Shown: positions 46,422 through 56,086, counted from the first letter of the stretch. The stretch is DNA of 64,000 nt from Thermohalobaculum sp963822985 (GCA_963822985.1 CAWGJU010000010.1:186001-250000); one strand, 5' to 3'. Program-made: numbers and translations. The notes: generated from the sequence alone by a model not told the origin.

Positions 46422-46434
46422 GCGGGTGCAGCTG

Positions 46435-47100
46435 ATGTCCGTCGCGGAAGAGCATCACCGCAGCCAGCGCCAGGCGCGCATCGAGCGATGGTCGCGCACG
46501 GTGCGGCATTTGAAAGTCGTGCTGGCGATCACCGCCATCCTGCTGGTCGGCACGATCTTCATGTTCGGGCGCGAGCGCGCGGTCGTGTTCGACGCCGAGC
46601 AGGCCGCGAACTTGGCCGTGCTGGGTGCCGGGCTGAAGCTCGACAATCCGCGCTTCTCCGGAATCACCGAGGACGGCGACCCGTTCGTCGTCACCGCCGA
46701 TTGGGCGCTGCCCGACGGCGCCACGCCGGATCGGGTGGACCTCGAGATGCCAACCGGCGAATTGCATCTGGCCGACGAGAGGGTTGTGACAGTGCGGGCA
46801 GAGGCGGGCGAGCTCTTCCGCAGCGACGACCGGCTCAACCTGATGGGTGACGTGATCTTCCAGACGTCGGACGGCTTCGAGGCGAAGATGCCGCGCATCG
46901 AGCTCGACCTGGCGTCGAAGGTCGCCGTCGCCCCGGCGAGGCTGCGTGCCACGAGCCCGCGCGGCAGCATCGAAGCCGACCGGATGCGGATGGCCCGCGG
47001 CACGACGCCGAACAGCTCGACCATCCGCTTCGAGGGCAACGTCCGGGTGAGCTGGCGACCGGAGGAAAGCGGCGACCGGCCGGAACGCGCCGATCGGTGA
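46435..47100 (+). CDS. lptC: LPS export ABC transporter periplasmic protein LptC
   Basis: Bitopic membrane protein linking LptB2FG to LptA. About 221 residues: a basic N-terminus, one membrane helix (VVLAITAILLVGTIFMF) and a periplasmic beta-jellyroll with NPRFSGITEDGDPFVVTAD, DDRLNLMGDVIFQTSDG. A GTG at 46426 in the same frame is an alternative start. It follows kdsD by 13 bases and precedes lptA, the usual order. Confidence 0.88.
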   Translation: MSVAEEHHRSQRQARIERWSRTVRHLKVVLAITAILLVGTIFMFGRERAVVFDAEQAANLAVLGAGLKLDNPRFSGITEDGDPFVVTADWALPDGATPDRVDLEMPTGELHLADERVVTVRAEAGELFRSDDRLNLMGDVIFQTSDGFEAKMPRIELDLASKVAVAPARLRATSPRGSIEADRMRMARGTTPNSSTIRFEGNVRVSWRPEESGDRPERADR

Positions 47101-47191
47101 CCGGCGCGCAGTCGCTACGCAGTCGCTGCGGGCTGCTGGTGGTGCGATCGTCGATCGTCTATAGATCCAAGAAATGGCATGGAGGTTGTGG

Positions 47192-47731
47192 GTGGCCGCA
47201 ACGAAGATCACCGGAGTTGCGCTCGCGGCTTTGCTCGCCGCAGCAGTGCTGTCCGCACATGCGCAGAATCAGACCCAGGGCCCGTTCGGCGGGTTCAAGC
47301 ACGACCGGACCGCTCCGATCGAGATCACCTCGAACGCGCTCGAGGTGCATCAGGCCGAGAACCTGGCGATCTTTTCGGGCGAGGTCGTGGCGGGCCAGGG
47401 CACGCTGCGCCTGACTGCCGACCGGCTCGACGTCTATTACACGCAACAGGAAGGCAGCCAAGATCCCGGCACGGGCGACATCCGCAACATGCAGGCGCAT
47501 GGCGACGTCTTCATCTCGAACGGCACCGAGACCGCGCAGGGCGAGCAGGCCGAGTACGACGTCGCGGCAGGGACCATCACGATGACGGGCTCGGTGGTGC
47601 TGACGCAAGGGCAGAACGTGATCTCCGGCCAAAAGCTGGTGATCCATGTCGATGAGGGGCAGGGCCGAATGGAAGGCAGGGTCAAGTCGATCTTCGCGCC
47701 GCAAAAAAGCGGCGAGCAGAGTACGAACTGA
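47192..47731 (+). CDS. lptA: LPS transport periplasmic protein LptA (OstA-like)
   Basis: Forms the periplasmic bridge that carries LPS. From GTG 47192, which has a perfect GGAGG six bases upstream, the product has 179 residues with a signal peptide (hydrophobic VALAALLAAAVLS, cut after AHA) and the OstA fold: PIEITSNALEVHQAENLAIF, GEVVAGQGTLRLTADRLDV, GDVFISNGTETAQGEQAEYD. An ATG at 47174 would add six residues. Its stop overlaps the lptB start. Confidence 0.9.
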   Translation: MAATKITGVALAALLAAAVLSAHAQNQTQGPFGGFKHDRTAPIEITSNALEVHQAENLAIFSGEVVAGQGTLRLTADRLDVYYTQQEGSQDPGTGDIRNMQAHGDVFISNGTETAQGEQAEYDVAAGTITMTGSVVLTQGQNVISGQKLVIHVDEGQGRMEGRVKSIFAPQKSGEQSTN

Positions 47732-48519
47732 TGCGGCCGAGGCAATCGGTCCACGCCGCCGACCGCGCCCACCTGCGGCTGATCGCCGGCGGCGGGCGCG
47801 CCGGGCTGACGGTCACGGGACTCGGCAAGAGCTATCGCCGCCGTCCGGTCGTGCGCGATGTTTCGCTGCGGCTGACGCGCGGCGAGGTCGTCGGCCTGCT
47901 CGGCCCGAACGGCGCCGGCAAGACGACCTGCTTCTACATGGTCATCGGCCTCATCCCCTGCGACGCGGGCACGATCGAGGTCGACGGCGTCGACGTCAGC
48001 GGACTGCCGATGTACCGCAGGGCCCGGCTCGGCCTCGGCTATCTGCCGCAGGAGGCCTCGATTTTCCGCGGGCTGTCGGTCGAAGACAATCTGAAGGCGG
48101 TGCTAGAGCTGGTCGAGCCCGACCGGCTGGAGCGCGCCCGGCGCCTCGACGCGCTGCTGGGCGAGTTTTCCATCACGCATCTTCGCCGAACGCCGGCCTC
48201 GGCCCTCTCGGGCGGCGAGCGACGCCGCGTGGAGATCGCCAGGTGCCTGGCCACCGAGCCGGCCTACGTGCTGCTGGACGAGCCGTTTGCGGGCATCGAC
48301 CCGATCGCCGTCGGCGAGATCCGCAAGCTGGTCAGCCATCTGACCGACCGCGGCATCGGCGTCCTCATCACGGATCACAATGTCCGCGAGACGCTGGAGA
48401 TCATTGACCGGGCATACATCTTGCATGAAGGGTGCGTCCTGATGAGCGGCACGCCCGACGAGGTCGTCGAAGATGCCAATGTCCGTCGGGTGTATCTGGG
48501 CGAGGGTTTCCGGATTTAG
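47731..48519 (+). CDS. lptB: LPS export ABC transporter ATPase LptB
   Basis: Cytoplasmic ATPase driving LPS extraction. In its 262 residues: Walker A GPNGAGKTTCFYM, Q-loop YLPQEASIFRGLSVEDN, signature LSGGERRRVEIARCLA, Walker B YVLLDEPFAGIDPIAV, switch ITDHNVRETLEI. The EASIFRGL and DPFAGIDP-like stretches are typical of LptB. The ATG overlaps the lptA stop (TGATG). The first 25 residues are longer than in most LptB. Confidence 0.95.
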   Translation: MRPRQSVHAADRAHLRLIAGGGRAGLTVTGLGKSYRRRPVVRDVSLRLTRGEVVGLLGPNGAGKTTCFYMVIGLIPCDAGTIEVDGVDVSGLPMYRRARLGLGYLPQEASIFRGLSVEDNLKAVLELVEPDRLERARRLDALLGEFSITHLRRTPASALSGGERRRVEIARCLATEPAYVLLDEPFAGIDPIAVGEIRKLVSHLTDRGIGVLITDHNVRETLEIIDRAYILHEGCVLMSGTPDEVVEDANVRRVYLGEGFRI

Positions 48520-48567
48520 TAACCGGCCCGCCCGAGACTGGCGTCGCACTGTCGCGGGGTTGGGTTG

Positions 48568-50053
48568 ATGGCGATCGGTCTTCGTCTCGAATTGAAGCAG
48601 ACGCAGCAGCTGGTCATGACGCCCCAGCTGCAGCAGGCCATCAAGCTCCTGCAGATGTCCAATCTCGAGCTTGTCGAATATGTCGAGCACGCCGCCGAGC
48701 AGAACCCGCTGCTCGAGATCGCGAATGGCGGAGGCCTCGGCTCGGGAGATGTCCCCGAGACGGCGCGCGAGGCCGCGCCGCTCGAGACGGACAGGCGGAT
48801 CACGGCCGATGGCGACCATTCGCTGGGCGGCGAGACGTTCGACACCGGCGCCGAAAACCTGCACGACGAGCCCCCGCCCAGCGCGGCGGCATCGAGCCTC
48901 CGGCTGCAGGGCATCGGCGCCGGCGGGGCGAGCGAGGACGGGCCGAGCCTGGAGGAACGGCTGGCCGAGCGCCCGGCGCTGCGTGATCACCTGGGCCGTC
49001 AACTCGGACAGGCGCGCGCCGATCGCGAGCTGGCGCTGATCGCGCGCTATCTCGTGGAGGAGCTGGACGCGAGCGGCTATCTCAGGACCGATCTCGCCGA
49101 GATCGCCGAGCGGCTCGGCGTGGCGCCGGAGCGAGCCGCGGCCGCGCTGGCGCTTTTGCAGAAATGCGAGCCCACCGGTGTCGGTGCGCGCGATCTGGCC
49201 GAGTGCCTGGCGCTTCAGCTGCGCGAGCGCGACCGGCTGGACCCTGCCATGCAGGCATTGCTCGGCAATCTGGACCTGCTGGCGCGCGGCGAGTGGAAGC
49301 GCCTGCGCGCCCTTTGCGGCGTCGACGCCGAGGATCTGGCCGACATGGTGCAGGAGCTGCGCCGGCTGGACCCGCGCCCCTGTGCCGGGTTCGGCGTGGT
49401 CGAGCCCGAGACGCTCGTGCCCGACATCCTGCTGCGCCGGACGAGCTGGGGCGGCTGGCATCTCGAGCTCGAACGCCGACACCCTGCCCCGCCTCCTGCT
49501 CGACCGCGACTATGCCGCCGAGATCGGCGCGCGCGATTGCGCCGAGACGCGGCGTTATCTCGGCGACTGCCTGGCCAACGCCAACTGGCTGATCCGCAGC
49601 CTCGACCAGCGCGCCCGGACGATCCTGAAGATCGCGACCGAGATCGTCCGGCGCCAGCAGCGCTTCTTCGACGAGGGCATCGCTGGGTTGCGGCCGCTGA
49701 ACCTGCGCACCGTCGCCGAGGCCGTCGGCATGCACGAGTTGACGGCCAGCCGCGTGACCTCGAACAAGTACATCGCCACCGAGCGGGGCATCTTCGAGCT
49801 GAAGTTCTTCTTCACCAACGCAGTCGGCGGCGGGATGGGCGACTTCGCGGCCGAAAGCGTCCGGCATCGCATACGTGCCATGGTCGACGGCGAGCCCCCG
49901 GCGGCCGTGCTCTCGGACGACGAGATCGTCGAGCGGCTGCGCGCCGAGGGGATCGACATCGCCCGCCGGACGGTTGCCAAATACCGCAAATCGCTCAACA
50001 TCCCCTCGTCGATCGAGCGCCGGCGGCAAAAGTCTCTGCGCGAGGCCTCTTGA
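48568..50053 (+). pseudogene. rpoN: RNA polymerase sigma-54 factor, frameshifted
   Basis: Sigma factor for nitrogen and related regulons. The first frame carries region I (KQTQQLVMTPQLQQAIKLLQ) and the start of the core-binding region to WGGWHLELE. The next frame continues NADTLPRLLLDRDYAAEIG, LRTVAEAVGMHELTASRVTS (HTH), KFFFTNAVGG and the RpoN box ARRTVAKYRKS. One extra G at 49471 explains the break; the repaired protein has 494 residues and reads normally. As written, DNA-binding regions are lost. The lptB-rpoN-hpf-ptsN context is standard. Sequence error is the likeliest cause. Confidence 0.9.
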
Positions 50054-50371
50054 CCGGGCCGCGCGCCCCTTCGCCTGGGCCCGATCCGCGCGCCTCGGCG
50101 ACCGGACCGATGCCGCACAGCCAGTTGACCTGAAGCATCGGCCGGCGCAATCCTGGGCTCCGATGATGGTGTTCACGCATCGACTCGACCCATCGCTGCC
50201 GCGCGGCGGACCCGCCGGTTGCGCAAACCTGGCTGCTTCACTCCCCAGCTTGACAGCCGGCCGGGCGGTCCATAGGCAAGCCGCCCCGACGCCGAAGCGC
50301 GCGGCAGCGCCGATTGCCGCTTCCAGCGGGGCCGCGGTCGAGACCTCGGACTTGCGACTTCAGGAGGGCAG
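50054..50371. other. Gap between rpoN and hpf
   Basis: About 318 bases without a credible gene. The open frame across it on the plus strand is arginine/alanine-rich and has no family look. GGAGGG just before 50372 is the hpf ribosome site. A separate hpf promoter is expected here; no clear -24/-12 or -35/-10 pair was seen. Confidence 0.4.
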
Positions 50372-50956
50372 ATGCGCGTTCAGGTGCAGGGCAAGCAGAT
50401 CGACGTCGGCAGCGCGCTGACCGAGCACGTCACCCGCAATCTTAGCGCCGCGGTCCAGAAATATTTCGACCGGCCGGTCGAGGCGATCGTCACCTTCTCG
50501 CGCGATGCCCGCGCCTTTCGCTGCGACGCGCACGTGCACTTGCCGACCGGCCTGACCGCCGCGGCCAGCGCCACGGGGCACGACGTCTATGCCGCGTTCG
50601 AGCAGGGGGCGGAGCGTATCGAGAAGCAGATCCGCCGCTACAAGCGGCGCCTGCGCGACCACCACCAGAATCGGCGAAAGCCGATTGAAGCCTTCGATGC
50701 GCCAGCTTATGTGCTGCAAGCTGCGGAATCCCGGGAGGACTCGGAGGAGCCGGAAAGCCTGCAGCCCGTCATCGTCGCCGAGATGACGCAGTCGATCCAG
50801 TCGCTCAGCGTCGGCGAGGCGGTGATGCAGATGGAACTCGCGAACAAGACCTTCCTTATGTTCCGCAATGACGCGAATGGCCGTTTCAACGTTGTCTTCC
50901 GGCGTGACGACGGCAATATCGGCTGGGTCGACCCGGCGAACATTTCGGCGTCCTGA
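50372..50956 (+). CDS. hpf: Ribosome hibernation promoting factor, long form
   Basis: Dimerises ribosomes into inactive 100S particles in slow growth. The 194-residue product has the N-terminal S30AE/YfiA domain (VQGKQIDVGSALTEHV, VYAAFEQGAERIEKQIRRYKR) and the C-terminal dimerisation domain (SVGEAVMQMELANKTFLMFR, NVVFRRDDGNIGWVDP), so it is the long type. GGAGGG precedes the ATG. Confidence 0.94.
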   Translation: MRVQVQGKQIDVGSALTEHVTRNLSAAVQKYFDRPVEAIVTFSRDARAFRCDAHVHLPTGLTAAASATGHDVYAAFEQGAERIEKQIRRYKRRLRDHHQNRRKPIEAFDAPAYVLQAAESREDSEEPESLQPVIVAEMTQSIQSLSVGEAVMQMELANKTFLMFRNDANGRFNVVFRRDDGNIGWVDPANISAS

Positions 50957-50989
50957 GCGCTAAGCTCGCTAACCCACTGGGTGTCTTTC

Positions 50990-51454
50990 ATGGAACTTTC
51001 CGACCTCGTTTCGCCGCGAGCCGTGCTCTGCAAGGTCAAGGCCAGCAGCAAGAAGCAGGCGTTGCAGGAGGTCGCGCATCGCGCCTCCGAGGCCTATGGG
51101 CTCGAGGTCCGGGCCGTGTTCGAGGGGCTGCTCGCGCGCGAGAAGCTCGGCTCGACCGCTATGGGCAATGGCGTGGCGATCCCGCATGCTCGGATCGTGG
51201 GGCTGAGCGGCATTGTCGCCGCCTTCGCCCAGCTCGACAGGCCGGTCGACTTCGAGGCTGCGGATGGCCAGGGCGTCGACCTCATCTTCGCGCTGCTGGC
51301 GCCGCAGGAAGCCGGCGCCGACCATCTGCGGGCCTTGGCCAAGGTCTCGCGCCTGATGCGCGACGCCGGCGTGCGCAAGAAGCTGCGCGAGACCGACAGC
51401 GAGGCCGCGCTCTATGCGCTGGTCACGGACCTGTCGGCGTCTCGCGCCGCCTGA
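50990..51454 (+). CDS. ptsN: Nitrogen PTS EIIA component (PtsN)
   Basis: EIIA-Ntr regulatory phosphocarrier of 154 residues; acts on potassium transport and stress signalling rather than sugar uptake. It has the phosphorylated His in GNGVAIPHARI and the family stretches ALQEVAHRASEAYGL, FAQLDRPVDFEAADGQGVDL and LAPQEAGADHLRALAKVSRL. A GTG at 50981 would add three residues. Normal neighbour of hpf. Confidence 0.93.
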   Translation: MELSDLVSPRAVLCKVKASSKKQALQEVAHRASEAYGLEVRAVFEGLLAREKLGSTAMGNGVAIPHARIVGLSGIVAAFAQLDRPVDFEAADGQGVDLIFALLAPQEAGADHLRALAKVSRLMRDAGVRKKLRETDSEAALYALVTDLSASRAA

Positions 51455-51475
51455 GGTCTCCGGAGTCGGCCCGGC

Positions 51476-51497
51476 GCCCCGGACGGTGGCCCGGGGC
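51476..51497. terminator. Hairpin between convergent ptsN and DUF1150 genes
   Basis: GCCCCGG (51476-51482) and CCGGGGC (51491-51497) can pair around an eight-base loop in the 55-base gap between converging genes. It has no T-tract on either side, so a terminator role is only suggested by position. Confidence 0.35.
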
Positions 51498-51509
51498 TCG
51501 CAGTCTCGC

Positions 51510-51728
51510 TCAGTGCACGCTGACCGGCACGAGATCGTTGCGCTTGGCGAGCGCGAAGGCTTGCTTGCGGTCCGGCGACAGCGCCAGGACGTTGCCCTCG
51601 GGGTCATGCACGGCGAAGATCTTGCCCGGCATCTTGCGCAGGTGCTCGGGCAGGACGGCCCTGTCGGCCTCGCGGACATAGACGATGGCGCCGGCGCCTG
51701 GCTGGGTAAAGGGGTTCTTCTCACTCAT
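51510..51728 (-). CDS. DUF1150 family small protein
   Basis: A 72-residue protein with the DUF1150 pattern: YVREADRAVLPEHLRKMPG, IFAVHDPEGNVLALSPDRK and a basic C-terminal segment FALAKRNDLVPVSVH. The family is confined mainly to alphaproteobacteria and commonly lies beside a small heat-shock protein, as here (25 bases after hsp20). Function unknown; a link to protein quality control is suggested by context only. Confidence 0.85.
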   Translation of the reverse strand: MSEKNPFTQPGAGAIVYVREADRAVLPEHLRKMPGKIFAVHDPEGNVLALSPDRKQAFALAKRNDLVPVSVH

Positions 51729-51753
51729 AGCACTTTCTCCTACTGCTCGCCTC

Positions 51754-52188
51754 TTACTGACCGGCGGCGCGCTCGACGCCCCCGCCGATCTTGATGGACT
51801 GCACGTTCAACTCGGGCTTTCGGCGGACGAGATCGATCTGCAGGAGCCCGCGCTCCAGTCGCGCTTCGGCAACTTCGACGCGATCGGCGAGGACGAAGCT
51901 GCGCTGGAATTGGCGCGCGGCGATGCCGCGATGCAGGAAGACCCGCCCGTCGTCCTCGTCGGCCTGCCGGCCGCGAACGATCAGGTGGCCGTCCTCGAGC
52001 GTGATCGCCAACTCTGCCTCGGCAAAGCCGGCCACGGCGAGCGTGATACGGTAAGCGTCGTCGCCCCGCTGTTCGATGTTGTAGGGCGGATAACCGTCAG
52101 AGCCATTTTTCGCAGTCCGCTCAACCAATTGATCGAGCTGCTCGAAGCCGAGCAGGAACGGATGCGACGTAAAGGAGATGCGTGACAT
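51754..52188 (-). CDS. Small heat-shock protein (Hsp20/IbpA-like)
   Basis: A 144-residue alpha-crystallin chaperone that holds unfolding proteins. N-terminus SHPFLLGFEQLDQLVERTAK and PYNIEQRGDDAYRITLAVAG are typical of IbpA-type proteins; the alpha-crystallin core ends FVLADRVEVAEARLERGLLQ. The ATG at 52188 has AGGAGG upstream. A possible promoter on the minus strand is TTGACG (complement of 52242-52247) with CCATAC (complement of 52218-52223) 18 bases on; no clear CIRCE element is present. Confidence 0.92.
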   Translation of the reverse strand: MSRISFTSHPFLLGFEQLDQLVERTAKNGSDGYPPYNIEQRGDDAYRITLAVAGFAEAELAITLEDGHLIVRGRQADEDDGRVFLHRGIAARQFQRSFVLADRVEVAEARLERGLLQIDLVRRKPELNVQSIKIGGGVERAAGQ

Positions 52189-52446
52189 TCGCGAGCGTCC
52201 TCCTGCGAAGCGACCTCGTATGGCGGCCTGCGGCGCAGCACCGTCAAGTTCAATATGGTGTTCGCGGCGTGTTCCGGCAATAGGACGCGTCCGACGACAA
52301 GGCCCCGACGCATGGCGGTGCGTGCGGGGCACGGGTCAGCGTTCGTGGCACGCCCTCCGCGCGCTTAACGCTCGACGACTGCTTCGGAGATGCCACGGCC
52401 GGCGGGTCCGCGAGCGCCGGCGGATGCGAATGGCCGCAACTGGCCC

Positions 52447-54129
52447 CTATGTCGGCCCCTGGCCTTCGAGGTTGATCTCCACCAGGCCCAGCTTCTTCAG
52501 CCAAAGCACCGTCCGAGCCACCGAGCCCCGATGAGCCGCGGGAGCGCCGTCGATGATTTCGGCAAAGGACCACGCCTTCTGTCGATTGAAGGCGTTGCAC
52601 AGATAGACGAGCGCGTTCTCCTGTGGGAATCGCTGCGAGCGGTTCATCGCCAGGGCGCCCAGTCGAGCGACCTGCGCGCGCATGTCGTCGGTCAGCGCAG
52701 TGACCCGCGCCCCCTCGGCCACCCTATGGGTCGGATACCCCTGGAACAGCGCGAATGGGTCGTCGCGCAGCGGGTGCCAGGCCCGGCCGGGCTGCCTCGG
52801 ACAATGTTCTTCGGCGTCTTGACGCAGCTCGGCAAGTTCCTGCCAGAGCTCGGAATAGCGCGGGATGATGACGCGCCAGTCATAGCACTCGCGGGCGCGC
52901 TTCTTGCCGGCTTCGCCCATCGCCCGGCGCATATCGCTGTCCGTGAGGAGTCGCTCGAACGCCTTTGCCGTCGCGTCGATGTCGACAGCCACGGCCCCGC
53001 AGCTGTTGAAGAGGTAATTGTCATAGTCGTCCGCGCCGATCGCATAGCGATAGGCGAGATCGACGGCGTGGCCGGGCCCCGGCGCGAAAGTCGGCACGAG
53101 AACGCCCTGGACCCCGTCCTCGATCGTCTCCCGGTACCCGTCCCAATCGCTGGCGACGACCGGCAAGCCCGCGGCCATTGCCTCGACCGGCGTCAGCCCG
53201 AAGGTTTCCTGGATGTTGTCCGAGAGACTGCAAAAGACGTCGGCCGCGTGCCAGATGCCGAACCGCGCCGCCGGATCGCGGCCGTTGACGAAGTGATGGC
53301 CGACGCTCGGCGCGATCGCTTCCGCACCCCGCCGGAAGGCCTGGTCGATTCGGTCGTTTGCGAACCAGCCGGATTGCACGAGGTGGATCTTGCGCTGGAT
53401 GCGCCGGCTGACCAGCTCGAGCGCGCGATACATCGGGAACGGGTGGGCTTTCGCATGAAAGCTCAACCTGCCGACGAAGAGGACAACGAGATCGTCCTCG
53501 CCGATCCCGAGCTCGGTCCGCCAGTGACCCCGGTGCCGGCCGCGGTCCGGCGTGTCGAACTGATCGCAATGGATGCCGAGCGGAATGACAGGCAGCATGA
53601 GCTTGGGCGCGACATCGGTGGCCCCGAGGCGCGCGCCCAGATAGTCGCCAAGCTCGGCCAGCAAATGGTCGATCATCGACTTGACGGACTGCGACGTGCA
53701 GATCACCGCGTCCCATCGCTGCAGAGGCGTCGTGAGAATTGCGCCGATCGAGTTCATCGCCCGGTCCGACGCCGTGGTATGCGTCAGCCCGCACAGGCTG
53801 TAGTCGCGCTGGTCGAAGAAGCGACGGGTCCAAGCGAAGGAATCGATGCTCGGCTGCGATTGGAAGAGGCATCCGACCTGCTTGAGGCCTGGCAGGTTAT
53901 GGTAGTGGATCTGGGCGCACTCCCGATCCTCCCTCATCCCGAAAGACTTCATCTTGACGACGAATTCGTCGAAGCTCGCCTGATCCGGAACGAAGGCGTA
54001 GTAGCGCTCGGCATCCAGCCAACGGGCGACCCCGTGCAGCATGCCCTCGCCCGCCGAGTGGCGTCCCATCAGGTCGTCGCGCGAGGTCTCGAACCCGTCG
54101 CTTGTGTAGAGGATTGCAGCGTTGCTCAT
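52447..54129 (-). CDS. GT4-type glycosyltransferase
   Basis: A 560-residue GT-B glycosyltransferase. The C-terminal Rossmann half has VVLFVGRLSFHAKAHPFPMY, a HAADVFCSLSDNIQETFGLT segment, PVEAMAAGLPVVASDWDGYR and EDGVQGVLVPT, the GT4 nucleotide-sugar and Glu-rich signatures. The N-terminal half (LYTSDGFETSRDDLMGRHSA) resembles sucrose-synthase-like and related GT4 members. About 110 residues follow the catalytic domain. No signal peptide. Donor and acceptor unknown. It stands alone, followed by the hsp20 promoter region. Confidence 0.85.
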   Translation of the reverse strand: MSNAAILYTSDGFETSRDDLMGRHSAGEGMLHGVARWLDAERYYAFVPDQASFDEFVVKMKSFGMREDRECAQIHYHNLPGLKQVGCLFQSQPSIDSFAWTRRFFDQRDYSLCGLTHTTASDRAMNSIGAILTTPLQRWDAVICTSQSVKSMIDHLLAELGDYLGARLGATDVAPKLMLPVIPLGIHCDQFDTPDRGRHRGHWRTELGIGEDDLVVLFVGRLSFHAKAHPFPMYRALELVSRRIQRKIHLVQSGWFANDRIDQAFRRGAEAIAPSVGHHFVNGRDPAARFGIWHAADVFCSLSDNIQETFGLTPVEAMAAGLPVVASDWDGYRETIEDGVQGVLVPTFAPGPGHAVDLAYRYAIGADDYDNYLFNSCGAVAVDIDATAKAFERLLTDSDMRRAMGEAGKKRARECYDWRVIIPRYSELWQELAELRQDAEEHCPRQPGRAWHPLRDDPFALFQGYPTHRVAEGARVTALTDDMRAQVARLGALAMNRSQRFPQENALVYLCNAFNRQKAWSFAEIIDGAPAAHRGSVARTVLWLKKLGLVEINLEGQGPT

Positions 54130-54344
54130 GAGCCCTGGCTTGTTCCGGTAGGTGGCGAGGCGGCCGAGCCTGCGTCAGACCCGTTAAGCGGAATTTGATG
54201 CCAGCCGCCCATCGCTGCGCAATGGTTTTCCCGACGCCGACAACTCGCTCCGGCGAGACTCGACGCAAATGCGGACAGTGTAGCGCGCTCGGCCGCGCCG
54301 TTGCCCGTCGCAGCCGACGCTGGTTGCAGCCAATCGCGTGATCG

Positions 54345-55040
54345 TCAGATCGAGATCGTCGCCTTGCCGCCATGCGCGGCCGACCAGTCGATGGGGGCGT
54401 CGAGGAACGCCGCCACCTCGTCGAGCGTCGTCGCATCGAAATGGCGGCCGTCGCGCGCCTCGGCCAGCACGTCGCGCCAACTCGCCAGATGATGCAGCGT
54501 CAGCCCGTGCTCGGCCAGCCGCGGCCGCACCTGGGGAAAGATGTCGTAGTAGAAGACGACGATCGTGTGCGCGCATTGGCCGCCCGCCTCGCGGATCGCC
54601 TCGACGAACCGCACCTTCGAGCCGCCATCGGTCGTCAGATCCTCGACCAGCAGCACGCGGGCGCCCTCGCGGAGCTCGCCCTCGATACGAGCATTGCGGC
54701 CGAACCCCTTGGGCTGTTTGCGTACATAAAGCATCGGCAGACCGAGCCGCTCGGCAATCCAGGCGGCGAACGGAATACCCGCCGTCTCGCCGCCCGCGAC
54801 GGCGTCGAACTGCTCCCAGCCGGCGTCCTGCATCAGCCGAGCGCAGGCGAAATCCATGCAGGCGGCACGAATGCGCGGGTACGAGATCAGCTTTCGGCAG
54901 TCGATGTAGACCGGGCTCGCGAGCCCCGAGGTCAGGGTATATGGCGGGTCCGGCCGGAAGTGCACCGCCCGGATCTCGAGCAGCATGCGGGCGACCTCGC
55001 GCGCAACCTGCGCGCGGTCCGGCAACGCGGTGAAGCTCAT
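54345..55040 (-). CDS. pyrE: Orotate phosphoribosyltransferase
   Basis: Adds PRPP-derived ribose phosphate to orotate in pyrimidine synthesis. The 231-residue product has SPVYIDCRKLISYPRIR, VAGGETAGIPFAAWIAE, YVRKQPKGFGRNARIEG and the PRPP loop VLLVEDLTTDGGSKV. Its ATG (55038-55040) overlaps the pyrC stop (ATGA), so the two are coupled. Normal length. Confidence 0.95.
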   Translation of the reverse strand: MSFTALPDRAQVAREVARMLLEIRAVHFRPDPPYTLTSGLASPVYIDCRKLISYPRIRAACMDFACARLMQDAGWEQFDAVAGGETAGIPFAAWIAERLGLPMLYVRKQPKGFGRNARIEGELREGARVLLVEDLTTDGGSKVRFVEAIREAGGQCAHTIVVFYYDIFPQVRPRLAEHGLTLHHLASWRDVLAEARDGRHFDATTLDEVAAFLDAPIDWSAAHGGKATISI

Positions 55041-56086
55041 GGCTGGACCTCGATGCGCCAGTGGATGGGAAAGCCCGGGTCGAAGACTGTCACCGGGCCG
55101 GCGCCCGTCGCGACCTGGGCGGGGTAGATGACGGGCTCGTCTTCGCGGACGAGGCGGATGCGGTCCTCGTTCGGCGCCATGCCGTACCAGGCGGCGCCAT
55201 GCAGCGCGACAAAGGCCTCGAGCCGGTCGAGGGCGCCCTCCTCCTCGAAGACATGCGCGAGGCAGGGCAGCGAGACCGGCGCGGTGAAGCAGCCGGCGCA
55301 GCCGCAAGGGGCGAGCTTCAGCGGGTCGGCATGCGGCGCGCTGTCGGTGCCGGAGAAAAAGCGCGGGTCGCCCGAGATGGCGGCCGCCCGCAGCGCTTGG
55401 CGGTGGCGCTCGCGCTTGGCGACCGGCAGGCAGTAATAGTGCGGGCGGATGCCGCCGGCGAGGATCGCGTTGCGGTTGATGATGAGATGATGCGTCGTCA
55501 GCGTCGCCGCCAGCCCGCGCTCGGCCGAGCGGACGTAAGTGACGCCCTCGGCCGTGGTGACGTGCTCGAGCACGATGCGCAAGCCGGGCAGGCGCTGGCG
55601 GAGTGGCTCGAGCACCCGATCGATGAACACCGCCTCGCGGTCGAAGATGTCGACATCCGGGTCGGTGACCTCGCCATGGACCAGCAGCGGCAGGCCGATC
55701 TCGGCCATCCGCTCGAGCACCGGCAGCACCCGGGCAATGTCGCGCACGCCGCTGTCGGAGTTCGTCGTGGCACCGGCGGGGTACAACTTCACTGCGTGGA
55801 CGAGGCCGGCCTCGGCGGCGGCCGCGACGTCGTCGGGCTCGGTGCTCTCGGTAAGGTAGAGCGTCATCAGCGGCCGGAAGGCCGCCGTTTTCGAGGCGGG
55901 GGCCGCCGCGGCGCGGATGCGCTCGCGATATGCGGCCGCCTCGGCGCCCGTCACGACGGGCGGCACCAGGTTCGGCATGATGATGGCCCGGCCGATATGC
56001 TCGGCCGAATGGCCGATCACACCCTCGAGCATGGCGCCGTCGCGCAGGTGCAGGTGCCAGTCGTCGGGGCGGCGGATCGTCAGCAT
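55037..56086 (-). CDS. pyrC: Dihydroorotase (class II type)
   Basis: Zinc amidohydrolase closing carbamoyl-aspartate to dihydroorotate. The 349-residue product has DDWHLHLRDGAML (HxH metal ligands), AVKLYPAGATTNSDSGV (carboxylated Lys), LLVHGEVTD and LEHVTTAEG (His ligands), and FFSGTDSAPHA (catalytic Asp). Start at 56086 gives MLTIRRPDDWHLH as in relatives. First gene of a pyrC-pyrE pair. Confidence 0.95.
   Translation of the reverse strand: MLTIRRPDDWHLHLRDGAMLEGVIGHSAEHIGRAIIMPNLVPPVVTGAEAAAYRERIRAAAAPASKTAAFRPLMTLYLTESTEPDDVAAAAEAGLVHAVKLYPAGATTNSDSGVRDIARVLPVLERMAEIGLPLLVHGEVTDPDVDIFDREAVFIDRVLEPLRQRLPGLRIVLEHVTTAEGVTYVRSAERGLAATLTTHHLIINRNAILAGGIRPHYYCLPVAKRERHRQALRAAAISGDPRFFSGTDSAPHADPLKLAPCGCAGCFTAPVSLPCLAHVFEEEGALDRLEAFVALHGAAWYGMAPNEDRIRLVREDEPVIYPAQVATGAGPVTVFDPGFPIHWRIEVQP

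Noticed and set aside
52189..52260. ROSE or CIRCE heat-shock element upstream of hsp20
   Set aside because: No CIRCE inverted repeat, and no convincing ROSE hairpin with the typical pairing to the ribosome site could be drawn by eye.
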